DNA from: PNON01 sp964387025
Lineage (GTDB): Bacteria > Chloroflexota > Anaerolineae > Anaerolineales > Anaerolineaceae
DNA: 64,000 nucleotides
Reading direction: 5' to 3'
Assembly: GCA_964387025.1 (NCBI GenBank)
Contig: CAYLUZ010000003.1
Location: 62,001 to 126,000 of the forward strand
Shown: positions 9,601 through 17,422 of the stretch, piece by piece
How positions within the stretch are numbered: position 1 is the first letter of the stretch
How the letters are laid out: each line of letters begins with the position of its first letter
The notes under the pieces: generated by a model
Database searches by the model: none
Told to the model about the DNA's origin: nothing
The model's input: only the letters and a program-made list of their open reading frames with translations
Program-made: the position numbers and the translations under genes

Positions 9601-10167
9601 ACCACACTCGAAGGATGGGTGAATGCGCTCGAATTACGCGATCGGGAAACTGAAGGTCATGCACGGCGGGTAGTGGAAGTAACCATCAACCTGGCACAGA
9701 AGATGGGCATTGATGCAGAAGCTGAAATAAATATAAGACGAGGTGCGCTTTTACATGATATAGGAAAGATGGGTATTCCGGATTCTGTTCTACTCAAACC
9801 CGGACCCTTGAATGAACGCGAATGGGAAATGATGCGAATGCATCCCGAATATGCCTACCGGTTGCTATCACCGATTGATTACTTAAATCCTGCCATAGAA
9901 ATTCCATTTTGCCATCACGAAAAGTGGGATGGCACAGGTTATCCACGGGGATTGAAAGGTGAAGATATTCCTCTGGCAGCGCGTATCTTTGCAATCGTGG
10001 ACGTTTGGGAAGCTCTCACAAGTGATCGCCCTTACCGCCCTGCCTGGTCGAATGGAAAGGCATTGGAATATATCGAGAACCAAAGGGGAATGCATTTCGA
10101 TCCAACTGTGGTTGATAACTTTATGGAGTTACTGAAAGGACCGTTGTCGAGTTTAAAGAAGTTATAA
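6619..10167 (+). CDS. 7TM-PAS-GAF-PAS-PAS-GAF-HD-GYP signalling protein (c-di-GMP phosphodiesterase)
   Basis: A 1182-residue sensor. Residues 1-235 form about seven membrane helices like the 7TM input domain of some histidine kinases. Then come a PAS domain (about 245-355, DGVLLVDASCHLVDINQSA), a coiled coil (about 360-410), a GAF domain (to about 565), two PAS domains (about 580-830), a second GAF domain (about 840-985) and a C-terminal HD-GYP domain. The last has HDIGKMGIP near 1045 and HHEKWDGTGYPRG near 1100, so metal and catalytic residues appear intact. There is no kinase domain. I chose ATG 6619 because GGAGA lies 9 bases upstream; an in-frame GTG/ATG-type start at 6586 would add 11 residues. 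It probably works with the upstream diguanylate cyclase. Confidence 0.92.
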   Translation: MDQYTLNSILYLVPIIASFMITFGLSLLAFSRRRETGGLLFAFVLLLESEWLIGYIIGLLSPTLEQKIFWENMQYFGTLLGPLMILVFSVEYVDQNSLTKWKLWVGLSIPAIIIIILSFTNPHHHLALLNQRLIPGEPFDIYAYDFGIPVYAVLFYCYGLMIWSIFLLIKHYIQQNGIYRRQTGFILAGITIPVICSITIFFDLPFLPQRDISPYYFAIANLFTAYGLYRVGIFEIVPIGRNLVVSNMRDGVLLVDASCHLVDINQSARDLIGEPNLEAKGQLINSIPGKWGGYLKIEGNIDTTYSKEVSFSEQGKQQYFDISINRIINNNGQFVGYMIILRDITERTLLEAERSQSHDLLGQRVNERTAELVMANEKLNTEVAQRWRAELEKEKQRHEMEILYTLTFELAAMPLDADLESIVTKRIKELTGAFIATVSEYNPLKKQLELRRIETESSAIREANRLMKRSVTDLNFPVSDAVYKEMVKAVVGHRNTLNEATFGSIPPKISTILQKLFNLQSFIGLAIQHEGELLGTLMIVLQRGQALPSDWLVISLANVLSIVYRRKRAETERLESENRFRTLAEMLPQAIYECDLSGQLTYVNRKAFEMFGFTQIEPGLTVFNLVEQSERDRVRDKIKHLIEGLGDTNSEFMALQKNGSTFPVLIYSTTVIKDNYPVGFRGVVVDISELKLAEEKIQQSEKKYRELFHINNDGIAIYLKGAYQKSINLVEMNEAVHKMLGYSREEMFRLFPAILESELIKAELQPHQYELESLGVTNFETALVHKEGHHVNVEFTMQLIQYEGQAAVMNIIRDVTERKQHENELQAIATLSAALRAAPSRSEMLPVLVDQIASLINCDLVDIEIIEPLAGDTIVEAAYGVWKPMIGTRQKKGTGLNAVISETLKPYHTNCLDKEENLPFPNWAYEGIRAYAGVPLIAQEKLIGFVWIGQKSDISVNEVQLLSAITDIAANAIHRATLHEQVLQYAINLSSAYDTTLEGWVNALELRDRETEGHARRVVEVTINLAQKMGIDAEAEINIRRGALLHDIGKMGIPDSVLLKPGPLNEREWEMMRMHPEYAYRLLSPIDYLNPAIEIPFCHHEKWDGTGYPRGLKGEDIPLAARIFAIVDVWEALTSDRPYRPAWSNGKALEYIENQRGMHFDPTVVDNFMELLKGPLSSLKKL

Positions 10168-10307
10168 AATCCAGATAGAAGGACTGGCGAATTCGATGAA
10201 GTAGGTCGGCAATATTGATCGCCTTGCAAGTATTATCAGTACTTTATTTTGTATAAGAGAAAGAAATCGAAACATGTAATCTGAATGAATTCAATTGTTG
10301 TTCGTAA

Positions 10308-10517
10308 TTATTCCCTCTGAACCGTGTACCCTTTTTCACCGATCGCCTCAATAAGCTGGTCTTCACTGATAATGGCAGGGTCGAAATCAACGACCATGCG
10401 CTGGTTATGGTAGCTGGCATCCACAGAAATGACACCTTGCAATTCATCTTCCAGGGCTTCAAGGTGCATGACACAATTGCTGCAGTGCATATCAGGAATA
10501 TTATAAGTGATTTTCAC
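10308..10517 (-). CDS. HMA-domain copper chaperone (CopZ-like)
   Basis: A 69-residue single heavy-metal-associated domain with the metal motif DMHCSNC near the N-terminus and a family-typical C-terminal GEKGYTVQ. It would carry Cu(I) to the neighbouring P-type ATPase. I chose the GTG at 10515-10517 because GGAG lies 6 bases upstream; the longer start at 10541 would run into the preceding gene and adds a non-conserved tail. It begins 13 bases after the stop of the UreH/TauE-cupredoxin gene and is in one operon with it. Confidence 0.88.
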   Translation of the reverse strand: MKITYNIPDMHCSNCVMHLEALEDELQGVISVDASYHNQRMVVDFDPAIISEDQLIEAIGEKGYTVQRE

Positions 10518-10530
10518 TTTTACTCTCCAT

Positions 10531-11772
10531 TTACAGATCAAAGATGATCATACCGGTATACATACCCATTGAGCATGAAAATCGAAGCCTTGTGTCAATA
10601 GTTTGGGCGGGGACATCGATACTATACGTTCCAGTCGGTTTGAGCAATACCTGTTCATCGAGTGTGGGTATAACAAAAGCCAGGGCACAGGAATGAACAT
10701 CATTTGATACAAGGGTTAGTTTGATAGGTACCCCAGCTTTGGCATGAGATATTTCGGGGGAGTAACCATAATTTTCCACATTGATGATAAGTTCCTGGAT
10801 TTCAGCCTGAGCGGGAGCAGCATCTTGAGGTGCTGAAGGTTGTTTGGTTGCAGTTACACCTCCCGGGACGATCGGGCTGCTGTTGTAACCTGATCCATCT
10901 GCATTCAGCCCACAAACCACCGGTGGTGTGGATGAGTTTTGACTGACATTCATTTTGCAATCACCCGGGTTATTTCCGGTCACTAATGGATTACCAGCAG
11001 ATCCCTCGAGATTAATTGAAGTTGGCGAGGATGCCTGGACTGAAGTATTCCCAGTTATGAGACCGACAATATTATTGAAAGAAAGTGGAGATCCAAGCAG
11101 ATTTAAACCGCTGTTGATTCCTATTAATCCCAGGATAAGCACTATTACTGCAACGAATTTCATAAAGTACTTCTCCATTCTTTCCCCGATACGAGTTGCG
11201 AAGTATGCAACGACGAAGAATATGGGGCTGGTTCCAAGAATGAAGGAAAACATCAATGCAGCACCGGCAAGAGGGTTGGTGGTGGCAATAGCTGAGGCCA
11301 TCATCACCTGGGTGATCCCACATGGGATGAGAACCGTCAAAGCACCCATAAAAAGCGGTGTAACTACCTGTGATCCATTTTTAGATTTCTGTCGAATAAA
11401 CCGGGTAATGAATTTAGGAGGTTCAATATTAAAATACCGAAATATCGGATGGACATTGAACAAACGCATGGCCTGGCCGACCATAAATATGCCAATGACA
11501 ATCTGTAATATGGCTCGAGAAACGGGATTCAATTGTAAGACAGAGCCGAGCCATCCTAGGAAGAAGCCAAGGATGGTGTATGCAATCAATTTTGAAAACA
11601 GGAACCAGATGATCGGTTGCGCGACTTTGGGCTTTGTTTTGTTATTTCGTACCTTCATTTCGCTTTCAATTTGGGAAGCCAGTGAACTGGCAAGAAGACC
11701 ACCTTGAACTGCAAGACAGCTTAAACCACCAGTTGTCAGCCCTGTAATGAATGCCACGAAGTATCCAGTCAT
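10531..11772 (-). CDS. UreH/TauE-SafE-type membrane protein fused to a cupredoxin-like domain
   Basis: The 413 residues start with six or seven membrane helices containing GLTTGGLSCLAVQGG and LIPCGITQVMM, repeats typical of the UreH_2/TauE-SafE transporter group. A low-complexity Ser/Pro/Ala linker (about 255-325) leads to a C-terminal cupredoxin-like domain with SNDVHSCALAF and FSCSMGMYTGMI, which contain His, Cys and Met placed as copper ligands. AGGAG lies 5 bases before the ATG. Together with the HMA protein behind it and copA diverging in front, the context points to copper export or delivery; the transported substrate is inferred. Confidence 0.8.
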   Translation of the reverse strand: MTGYFVAFITGLTTGGLSCLAVQGGLLASSLASQIESEMKVRNNKTKPKVAQPIIWFLFSKLIAYTILGFFLGWLGSVLQLNPVSRAILQIVIGIFMVGQAMRLFNVHPIFRYFNIEPPKFITRFIRQKSKNGSQVVTPLFMGALTVLIPCGITQVMMASAIATTNPLAGAALMFSFILGTSPIFFVVAYFATRIGERMEKYFMKFVAVIVLILGLIGINSGLNLLGSPLSFNNIVGLITGNTSVQASSPTSINLEGSAGNPLVTGNNPGDCKMNVSQNSSTPPVVCGLNADGSGYNSSPIVPGGVTATKQPSAPQDAAPAQAEIQELIINVENYGYSPEISHAKAGVPIKLTLVSNDVHSCALAFVIPTLDEQVLLKPTGTYSIDVPAQTIDTRLRFSCSMGMYTGMIIFDL

Positions 11773-11948
11773 TTTATCTCCTGAACTTACCTAAATAGTG
11801 AATTAACCTTTTTGAGTTTACCGTCAGGAATATATCTGAGCAATGAGTATTAATACCTATTGAGTGATAGCGAGGAGGGCAGTATAGTGGTGACATTGGT
11901 ATGGCACTTTTTCGGATTGAAAGCATCTAACCTATCACAGGAGCATTA
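11773..11948. promoter_or_regulatory. Divergent copper-gene intergenic region with GTATTAATAC palindrome
   Basis: The 176 bp must hold promoters for both directions. A perfect 10-bp palindrome GTATTAATAC lies at 11847-11856, near the centre. It could be an operator, but it does not match the CueR, CopY or CsoR sites that I know, so the regulator is unknown. Confidence 0.3.
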
Positions 11949-14378
11949 ATGTCAGAAAGTAAGATCATTACCATTCCGATCACAGGAATGACTTGCGCGA
12001 ACTGTGTGGCAACAGTCGAGCGTAGTATAAAAAAGATACCCGGGGTTCAACAGGCCACTGTAAACCTATCATCAGAGCGGGCAACAATTGAATTTGATCC
12101 ATCCGTAGCCAATTTAATGGCTATGACGGACCGGGTGAAAAAAGCAGGCTATGGAGTCGCAGAAGCGGAAGCAGAGCTGCAGATCCAGGGACTGAGTGAT
12201 GATAACGATGTACGAAGGATCGAGAAAACCATCAGCAGCCTGCAAGGTGTGGATTCAGTTTTGGTAAACCTGGTGACCGGTAAAACCCAGATCTCATACA
12301 TCCCGACGGTCATCAGTCAGAAAGAGCTGCGGGCAGCTATTAAGAATGTTGGCTTTAATTCATTAGAACTAGGTGGAAACTCTGAGGATGCTGAAGCTAC
12401 AGCTCGACAATTTGAGATCAATCAGCAGAAGAAATTCCTGACCATAGGATTGATTTTCACCATTCCATTATTTCTTTTGTCGATGGCGAATGATCTTGGA
12501 TTCACTCCGATGTCCATTGCTCATGCGCCATGGATGAACTGGGTAATGCTGGCTTTCGCTACACCAATTCAGTTTTACGTAGGTTGGCAATATTACGTTG
12601 GAGCATACAAATCATTACGGAATGGATCGGCCAACATGGACGTCCTGGTGGCTTTAGGTTCCTCTGCAGCATTTTTGTATTCATTACCGGTGACTTTCGG
12701 ACTCATCAGCGGGCATGTTTATTTTGAGACTGCCGCAGTGATCATCACCCTGATCAAGCTGGGTAAGTTCCTCGAAGCCCGCGCCAAAGGAAAAACCAGC
12801 GAAGCCATCAAGAAATTAATGGGTTTGAGTGCCAAGCAGGCGATTGTGCTTCGTAATGGTGAAGAAGTGAGTCTGCCGGTGGATGAGGTCGCGGTTGGCG
12901 ATATCGTGATCGTCAAGCCAGGTGAAAAAATTCCTGTGGATGGAGTCGTGATCGAAGGATCGACTTCGGTGGATGAATCGATGTTGACCGGGGAATCCCT
13001 ACCCGTTGAAAAAACCTCCGGGAGCCAGGTGATCGGTGCGACCATGAACCGTCTGGGAATGATCCACTTTGAAGCCAGCAGGGTCGGAAAAGAAACCGCA
13101 TTGTCGCAGATTATTCGTCTGGTTGAAGAAGCTCAAGGCTCCAAAGCACCAATCCAGAAATTGGTTGATCAAATTTCGGCAGTTTTCGTTCCAGCAGTTA
13201 TTGGAATCGCTCTACTGACCTTTGCCGGATGGATGCTTTTTGGTCCGGTTCTACCGATCAACTCGGATGTAAGTGTGTTCACCCGTGCTCTGATCAAGAT
13301 GGTAGCAGTTTTGGTCATTGCCTGCCCGTGTGCCATGGGTCTGGCAACACCAACCGCGGTCATGGTTGGTACCGGTAAAGGTGCTGAAATCGGGATATTG
13401 TTAAAATCCAGTGAAGCGCTTGAACGGGCTGGTAAAGTCCAGGTGGTTGTCATGGACAAGACTGGAACCATCACAAAAGGTCAACCATCAGTCACAGATA
13501 TTGTGGTCACTAAGGCAGTGAAAGATGAAGATGAATTATTACAGTTGGCAGCGTCGGTCGAAAAAGCGAGCGAGCATCCGCTGGGAGAAGCCATTGTTGC
13601 AGAAGCTGGTGAAAGGGATCTGGTGCTTTCAGATATTTCCCGCTTTGAAGCAGTTGTTGGACAAGGTGTCAGTGCTGAGGTGGATGGCCGACAGGTGTGG
13701 ATCGGCAATAAACGCATGATGGAAAGTAAACAAATTGACCTCTCCACATTTGAACGGGAAATTACCCGGCTTCAGGAATCTGGAAAAACCGCCATGCTTG
13801 TGGCAGTCGGTGGCAATCTGGCAGGGATCATTGCCGTCGCGGATACAATCAAACCGGGCTCAATTGAAGCCATCCAACAGCTGCGAGCCATGAAACTTGA
13901 AGTTGTGATGCTGACCGGTGATAACAAACAGACAGCCATGGCGATAGCAAAACAGGCAGGTGTGGATCGCGTCCTGGCAGAAGTACTACCGGGAGATAAA
14001 AGTGCACAGATCAAACAATTACAGCAGGAAGGCAAGGTCGTGGCGATGGTCGGGGATGGAATCAATGACGCCCCGGCACTTGCCCAGGCAGATGTTGGTA
14101 TCGCGATAGGTACCGGCACAGATGTGGCGATTGCCTCTGCCCCTGTAGTTCTTATCAGCGGTGACCTGCGTGGAGTTCCCAAGGCAATCAGTCTATCACG
14201 CCAAACCTTGAGCACCATCAAGCAGAACCTTTTCTGGGCGTTCATTTATAACATCATCCTTATTCCCGCTGCAGCGTTTGGCCTTATGAGTCCAATCCTG
14301 GCTGCAGCAGCCATGGCTATGAGTTCCGTGTTTGTGGTTACGAACAGTCTACGACTGCGCAAGGTTCAAATTGGTTAG
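11949..14378 (+). CDS. copA: Copper-exporting P1B-type ATPase
   Basis: An 809-residue ATPase that pumps Cu(I) out of the cytoplasm. The first HMA domain has GMTCANC (Cys16, Cys19). Residues about 76-140 fold like a second HMA domain but read LSDDND where CxxC should be, so this domain cannot bind metal in the usual way. The core is complete: TGES, the membrane CPC motif at 459-461, phosphorylated Asp503 in DKTGTITKG, SEHPLG, MLTGDN, GDGINDAPAL, YN in helix 7 and MSS in helix 8, the last three membrane signatures being those of the Cu(I) subgroup. AGGAG precedes the ATG by 5 bases. It is divergent from the cupredoxin-fusion and chaperone genes. Confidence 0.96.
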   Translation: MSESKIITIPITGMTCANCVATVERSIKKIPGVQQATVNLSSERATIEFDPSVANLMAMTDRVKKAGYGVAEAEAELQIQGLSDDNDVRRIEKTISSLQGVDSVLVNLVTGKTQISYIPTVISQKELRAAIKNVGFNSLELGGNSEDAEATARQFEINQQKKFLTIGLIFTIPLFLLSMANDLGFTPMSIAHAPWMNWVMLAFATPIQFYVGWQYYVGAYKSLRNGSANMDVLVALGSSAAFLYSLPVTFGLISGHVYFETAAVIITLIKLGKFLEARAKGKTSEAIKKLMGLSAKQAIVLRNGEEVSLPVDEVAVGDIVIVKPGEKIPVDGVVIEGSTSVDESMLTGESLPVEKTSGSQVIGATMNRLGMIHFEASRVGKETALSQIIRLVEEAQGSKAPIQKLVDQISAVFVPAVIGIALLTFAGWMLFGPVLPINSDVSVFTRALIKMVAVLVIACPCAMGLATPTAVMVGTGKGAEIGILLKSSEALERAGKVQVVVMDKTGTITKGQPSVTDIVVTKAVKDEDELLQLAASVEKASEHPLGEAIVAEAGERDLVLSDISRFEAVVGQGVSAEVDGRQVWIGNKRMMESKQIDLSTFEREITRLQESGKTAMLVAVGGNLAGIIAVADTIKPGSIEAIQQLRAMKLEVVMLTGDNKQTAMAIAKQAGVDRVLAEVLPGDKSAQIKQLQQEGKVVAMVGDGINDAPALAQADVGIAIGTGTDVAIASAPVVLISGDLRGVPKAISLSRQTLSTIKQNLFWAFIYNIILIPAAAFGLMSPILAAAAMAMSSVFVVTNSLRLRKVQIG

Positions 14379-14401
14379 GGATTTTCCTGCAGCAGTATCA
14401 A

Positions 14402-14419
14402 AATAATAATAATAATAAT
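14402..14419 (+). repeat. (AAT)6 microsatellite
   Basis: Six tandem AAT units lie between copA and the lipoprotein gene, about 25 bases before its ATG. The tract length could vary between cells and affect expression, but nothing else supports that. Confidence 0.8.
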
Positions 14420-14444
14420 CATTCAAAAAAATAAAAGGATTCTG

Positions 14445-14966
14445 ATGAAAAGACAGACCATAATTGTTCTAGGTGTCGTTGCTTTATTTGCAGTCGTTCT
14501 CACAGCCTGTTCTACAAGTGCCGGATCGAATATTCCGTACGCATCCATACCAGCCGGCAGAGCTTACGCTGAAGGAAAAGAAGTATATTTCTCTCATACT
14601 GAGGTATCTGATCCCGGTGTTGGGGAAAAATTAACCACTATGATGAAATCCCCGGTCCTGGTAGTGCCTGCGCTTGCAGATGCCCCGGATTCCATGCTTG
14701 CACCTGTATATGTGTTTACCAATGGAATCATTGGCAAGGGTCCGCTTGGTTTCCAACCGGATGTTTTTAGTTTACCCCCTGGGACGGATGGATATACACC
14801 TATGCGGAAGATCACTTTCGTCACCTGGGGAAATGGTGTTTCAGCCAAAGAGTTGAAAGCTGAATCTGAAATCCTTGCCGGAGTGGATGCAGGTGAATTG
14901 ACGCTGGAATTATCTGATGTTGTCGTGAATATGCCTTTTATGACCTGGGATGGCGGGAAACGTTAA
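14445..14966 (+). CDS. Lipoprotein of unknown function
   Basis: The 173 residues begin with a signal peptide ending in the lipobox LTAC (Cys22), so the protein should be lipid-anchored outside the membrane. The mature part has no Cys or His cluster and contains GPLGFQPDVF, ITFVTWGNG and a C-terminal VVVNMPFMTWDGG. I do not recognise a named family. AAAAGGA lies 6 bases before the ATG. It follows copA by 66 bp on the same strand, so a part in copper stress is possible but is only inferred from position. Confidence 0.7.
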   Translation: MKRQTIIVLGVVALFAVVLTACSTSAGSNIPYASIPAGRAYAEGKEVYFSHTEVSDPGVGEKLTTMMKSPVLVVPALADAPDSMLAPVYVFTNGIIGKGPLGFQPDVFSLPPGTDGYTPMRKITFVTWGNGVSAKELKAESEILAGVDAGELTLELSDVVVNMPFMTWDGGKR

Positions 14967-15006
14967 TCGAGGGAACCACAAATAAAAATAAATTCGTCAG
15001 GATTGA

Positions 15007-15012
15007 TATAAT
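15007..15012 (+). promoter_or_regulatory. Extended -10 box (leaderless start) of the response regulator gene
   Basis: TATAAT with TGA immediately before it (extended -10) ends 6 bases before the ATG at 15019. No Shine-Dalgarno sequence is present. The mRNA would start at or next to the A of the ATG. Confidence 0.55.
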
Positions 15013-15018
15013 CAATGC

Positions 15019-15696
15019 ATGCCGATCGATAAGCAACAACCAAGATTTAACATACTTCTGGCGGATGATCACAGCGTAGTACGGGCTGGCATCCGCCAGT
15101 TTCTTGAGCAAAACGCATCCCTGAAGGTCGTTGCTGAAGCAGCAGATGGGAAAACAGCCTGTGAGATGATGACCCAATTTAAGCCGCACCTTGCGATGCT
15201 GGATATCCAAATGCCGGGTATGAATGGCATTGAGGTTACCCGCTGGATTAGGCAGCAAACTCTCAATATTCGGGTGATGATCCTCTCAGCGTATGACGAT
15301 ATTCCGTTCGTGCAAGCGGCACTAAAAGCCGGCGCTGATGGATATATGATCAAAACAGCTGATCCTGCAGAGATCGTTGATGCGGTGTTTGAGATACTGC
15401 ATGATAAAAAAGTTTTTTCCGCTGGTGTACACCAAACCCTTGAAGAACAAAATATGCTGCCAGGAGAGTTGAATCGACCGGTAATATCCATACGGGAACA
15501 GGAAGTTTTAACTCTGGCTGCAGGAGGCCTATCCAATAAACAGATCGCAGTGAAATTGGATTTAAGCGAACGTACAGTTCAAAACCACATTGCCAATATT
15601 TTTCGCAGGCTGGGAGTGTCATCGAGGACTGAGGCTGTAATGAAAGCGATTTCCATCGGATTGATGTCTGGCCCTCCCGGACAGTTGGAAAACTGA
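15019..15696 (+). CDS. NarL/FixJ-family response regulator
   Basis: A 225-residue transcription regulator. The receiver domain (about 10-125) has the acidic pair ADD, phosphoacceptor Asp62 in LDIQMPG, Ser in ILSAYD and Lys in KAGADGYMIK. The C-terminal LuxR-type helix-turn-helix (about 160-220) reads ISIREQEVLTLAAGG then SNKQIAVKLDLSERTVQNHI. The partner is surely the histidine kinase that starts 2 bases downstream. Target genes are not known; the copper genes just upstream are candidates by position. The start is supported by a -10 box 6 bases upstream and would be leaderless. Confidence 0.93.
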   Translation: MPIDKQQPRFNILLADDHSVVRAGIRQFLEQNASLKVVAEAADGKTACEMMTQFKPHLAMLDIQMPGMNGIEVTRWIRQQTLNIRVMILSAYDDIPFVQAALKAGADGYMIKTADPAEIVDAVFEILHDKKVFSAGVHQTLEEQNMLPGELNRPVISIREQEVLTLAAGGLSNKQIAVKLDLSERTVQNHIANIFRRLGVSSRTEAVMKAISIGLMSGPPGQLEN

Positions 15697-15698
15697 AA

Positions 15699-17420
15699 AT
15701 GGTAAAAATTCGTTGGCGCAGTATCAGCTTCCAGATCATTTTGGCCGTATTGCTGCCCCTGACAGCTGGAGCAATTTTCATTGTATTTTATTCCCAGAAT
15801 TTGCACCATTCAGCCATGCAATCCATGGTGGGTGAAAGGAACCTGCGGACTGTGGAATCCCTGGCAGCATCAGTGGATGAAATAATACAGAACAGGTCAG
15901 AGACACTTACAGCACTTTCCAGACATAACGTTGATGCAGCCTATCTATCAAAACCTCAGGATGATATTGCCGTTCTACTTCAAGGTTTTTCAAACGGGGT
16001 TTTGCTTGTGGATTCAAACGGAAAAGTTATAGATCAGACGGTAAATTCCAAACTCTCCGGGATGGAGATCCAAAACATTTTAGAACAATTGGCGAACGCA
16101 GAGCCTCCAAATCCATCAGTCATCATATTGAAGGATCAGCAATCCGATGCGGCTCCTGAGAGCTTGGCTGTAATCCACTTTCAAGCTTCAGAGGACACTT
16201 TTCTGTTAGGGGTGGTAGATCTCCAGGCAGAGTTATCCGGTGTCCTCAATACACTGATCAAGCCAGGTATCCTTTCCTTTCAGGTTTTTGATGATACGCA
16301 CACTTTGATCTTTGAGGCTGGCCGTCTGCCTCTGGATACGCACACAATATACCATCCCGGCGTATTGAATGGGCTGGAAGGGCAAAGTGGTGTACTTTAC
16401 CCGGATACCGGACACGGACAAGGTGAAGGAGCACATGTCATTGCTTTTGCTCCCATTCAGACTACCAGATGGGTGCTGGTGCTCGACGAAGCCTGGGAGG
16501 ATGTCTCTTCCACCCAACTCGCGGTCACACAATCAGCACCCCTAGTGCTGATACCATTCTTTTTGCTGGCAGTTTTCGCTTTATTGATCATTATCCGCCA
16601 GGTGGTCATTCCGCTTCAAAAACTGGAAAAACAAACCCAGGCATTGGGAGAAGGTAATTATTCTGCAATTTCCAAACCTGTGGGAGGGATAGCTGAAGTC
16701 AGGTCTCTCCAAGGTAGGATGGCAGACATGGCTGGTAAATTAAAAAATGCCAGACAAAGTTTGCAAAGTTATATCGGTTCCATCACCCGGGGAGTGGAGG
16801 AAGAACGGTTGAGGTTATCCCGTGACCTGCACGATGATACACTGCAATCATTGATCGCCTTAAAATACAGGATGCAAACTGCCAAAGAAGATGATCACAT
16901 TGAGAACCCCAAAGTAGTCCAAAAGGTTATTGATGACCTGCGCAGGCTTGTTCGTGATCTGCGTCCTGTAATTCTTGAGGACTTGGGATTATCCGCAGCC
17001 CTGGAAAGTTTGGTAAGGCAGATTGAACAGGACACCGGAATTCAAACCAAATTTGGGATATCCGGTCTGGAGATTCGTTACCCGGCTGAGGTGGAGCTGG
17101 CATTCTTCCGGATCGCGCAGGAAGCTCTGATCAATGTCAGGAAACATTCTCTGGCAACCAATGTGGAATTGAGGCTATCTTACAACCCCGGTTTGTTGAC
17201 AATGGAGATCATGGATAATGGAACAGGTTATGAAGTTCCAGGAAAATTTGATACAAACGTAGCTGAGGGGCATTTTGGATTGATCGGGATGGTCGAAAGA
17301 GCGAGTTTGATCCATGCAAATATCGAGTTCAAATCGCAACCTAGAAAAGGAACCAACATAATACTTCGATATTCTGATGAAACAAATTCAATTGTGGATA
17401 ATAAACAAGTGAGTCAGTAA
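15699..17420 (+). CDS. Membrane sensor histidine kinase, HisKA_3 (NarX/DegS) type
   Basis: The 573 residues have a membrane helix at about 10-32, an extracytoplasmic sensor region of about 245 residues (Cache-like in appearance), a second helix at about 280-300, a HAMP region, and a HisKA_3 dimerisation domain with the phospho-His378 in SRDLHDDTLQS. The ATPase domain has RIAQEALINVRKHS (N box), MDNGTGY and HFGLIGMVERA. It should phosphorylate the response regulator encoded 2 bases upstream. The signal cannot be read from the sequence. Confidence 0.93.
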   Translation: MVKIRWRSISFQIILAVLLPLTAGAIFIVFYSQNLHHSAMQSMVGERNLRTVESLAASVDEIIQNRSETLTALSRHNVDAAYLSKPQDDIAVLLQGFSNGVLLVDSNGKVIDQTVNSKLSGMEIQNILEQLANAEPPNPSVIILKDQQSDAAPESLAVIHFQASEDTFLLGVVDLQAELSGVLNTLIKPGILSFQVFDDTHTLIFEAGRLPLDTHTIYHPGVLNGLEGQSGVLYPDTGHGQGEGAHVIAFAPIQTTRWVLVLDEAWEDVSSTQLAVTQSAPLVLIPFFLLAVFALLIIIRQVVIPLQKLEKQTQALGEGNYSAISKPVGGIAEVRSLQGRMADMAGKLKNARQSLQSYIGSITRGVEEERLRLSRDLHDDTLQSLIALKYRMQTAKEDDHIENPKVVQKVIDDLRRLVRDLRPVILEDLGLSAALESLVRQIEQDTGIQTKFGISGLEIRYPAEVELAFFRIAQEALINVRKHSLATNVELRLSYNPGLLTMEIMDNGTGYEVPGKFDTNVAEGHFGLIGMVERASLIHANIEFKSQPRKGTNIILRYSDETNSIVDNKQVSQ

Positions 17421-17422
17421 GG

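Noticed and set aside
10955..11707. A 250-codon ORF opposite the UreH-cupredoxin gene
   Set aside because: It is an antisense shadow; the minus-strand protein has clear membrane and cupredoxin motifs.
14402..14419. (AAT)6 tract as a phase-variation switch
   Set aside because: It lies outside the coding region and not between promoter elements that I can identify; only the repeat itself is supported.
17394..17405. A TGTGGATAA sequence resembling a DnaA box
   Set aside because: It is single and lies inside the histidine kinase gene; an origin needs a cluster.
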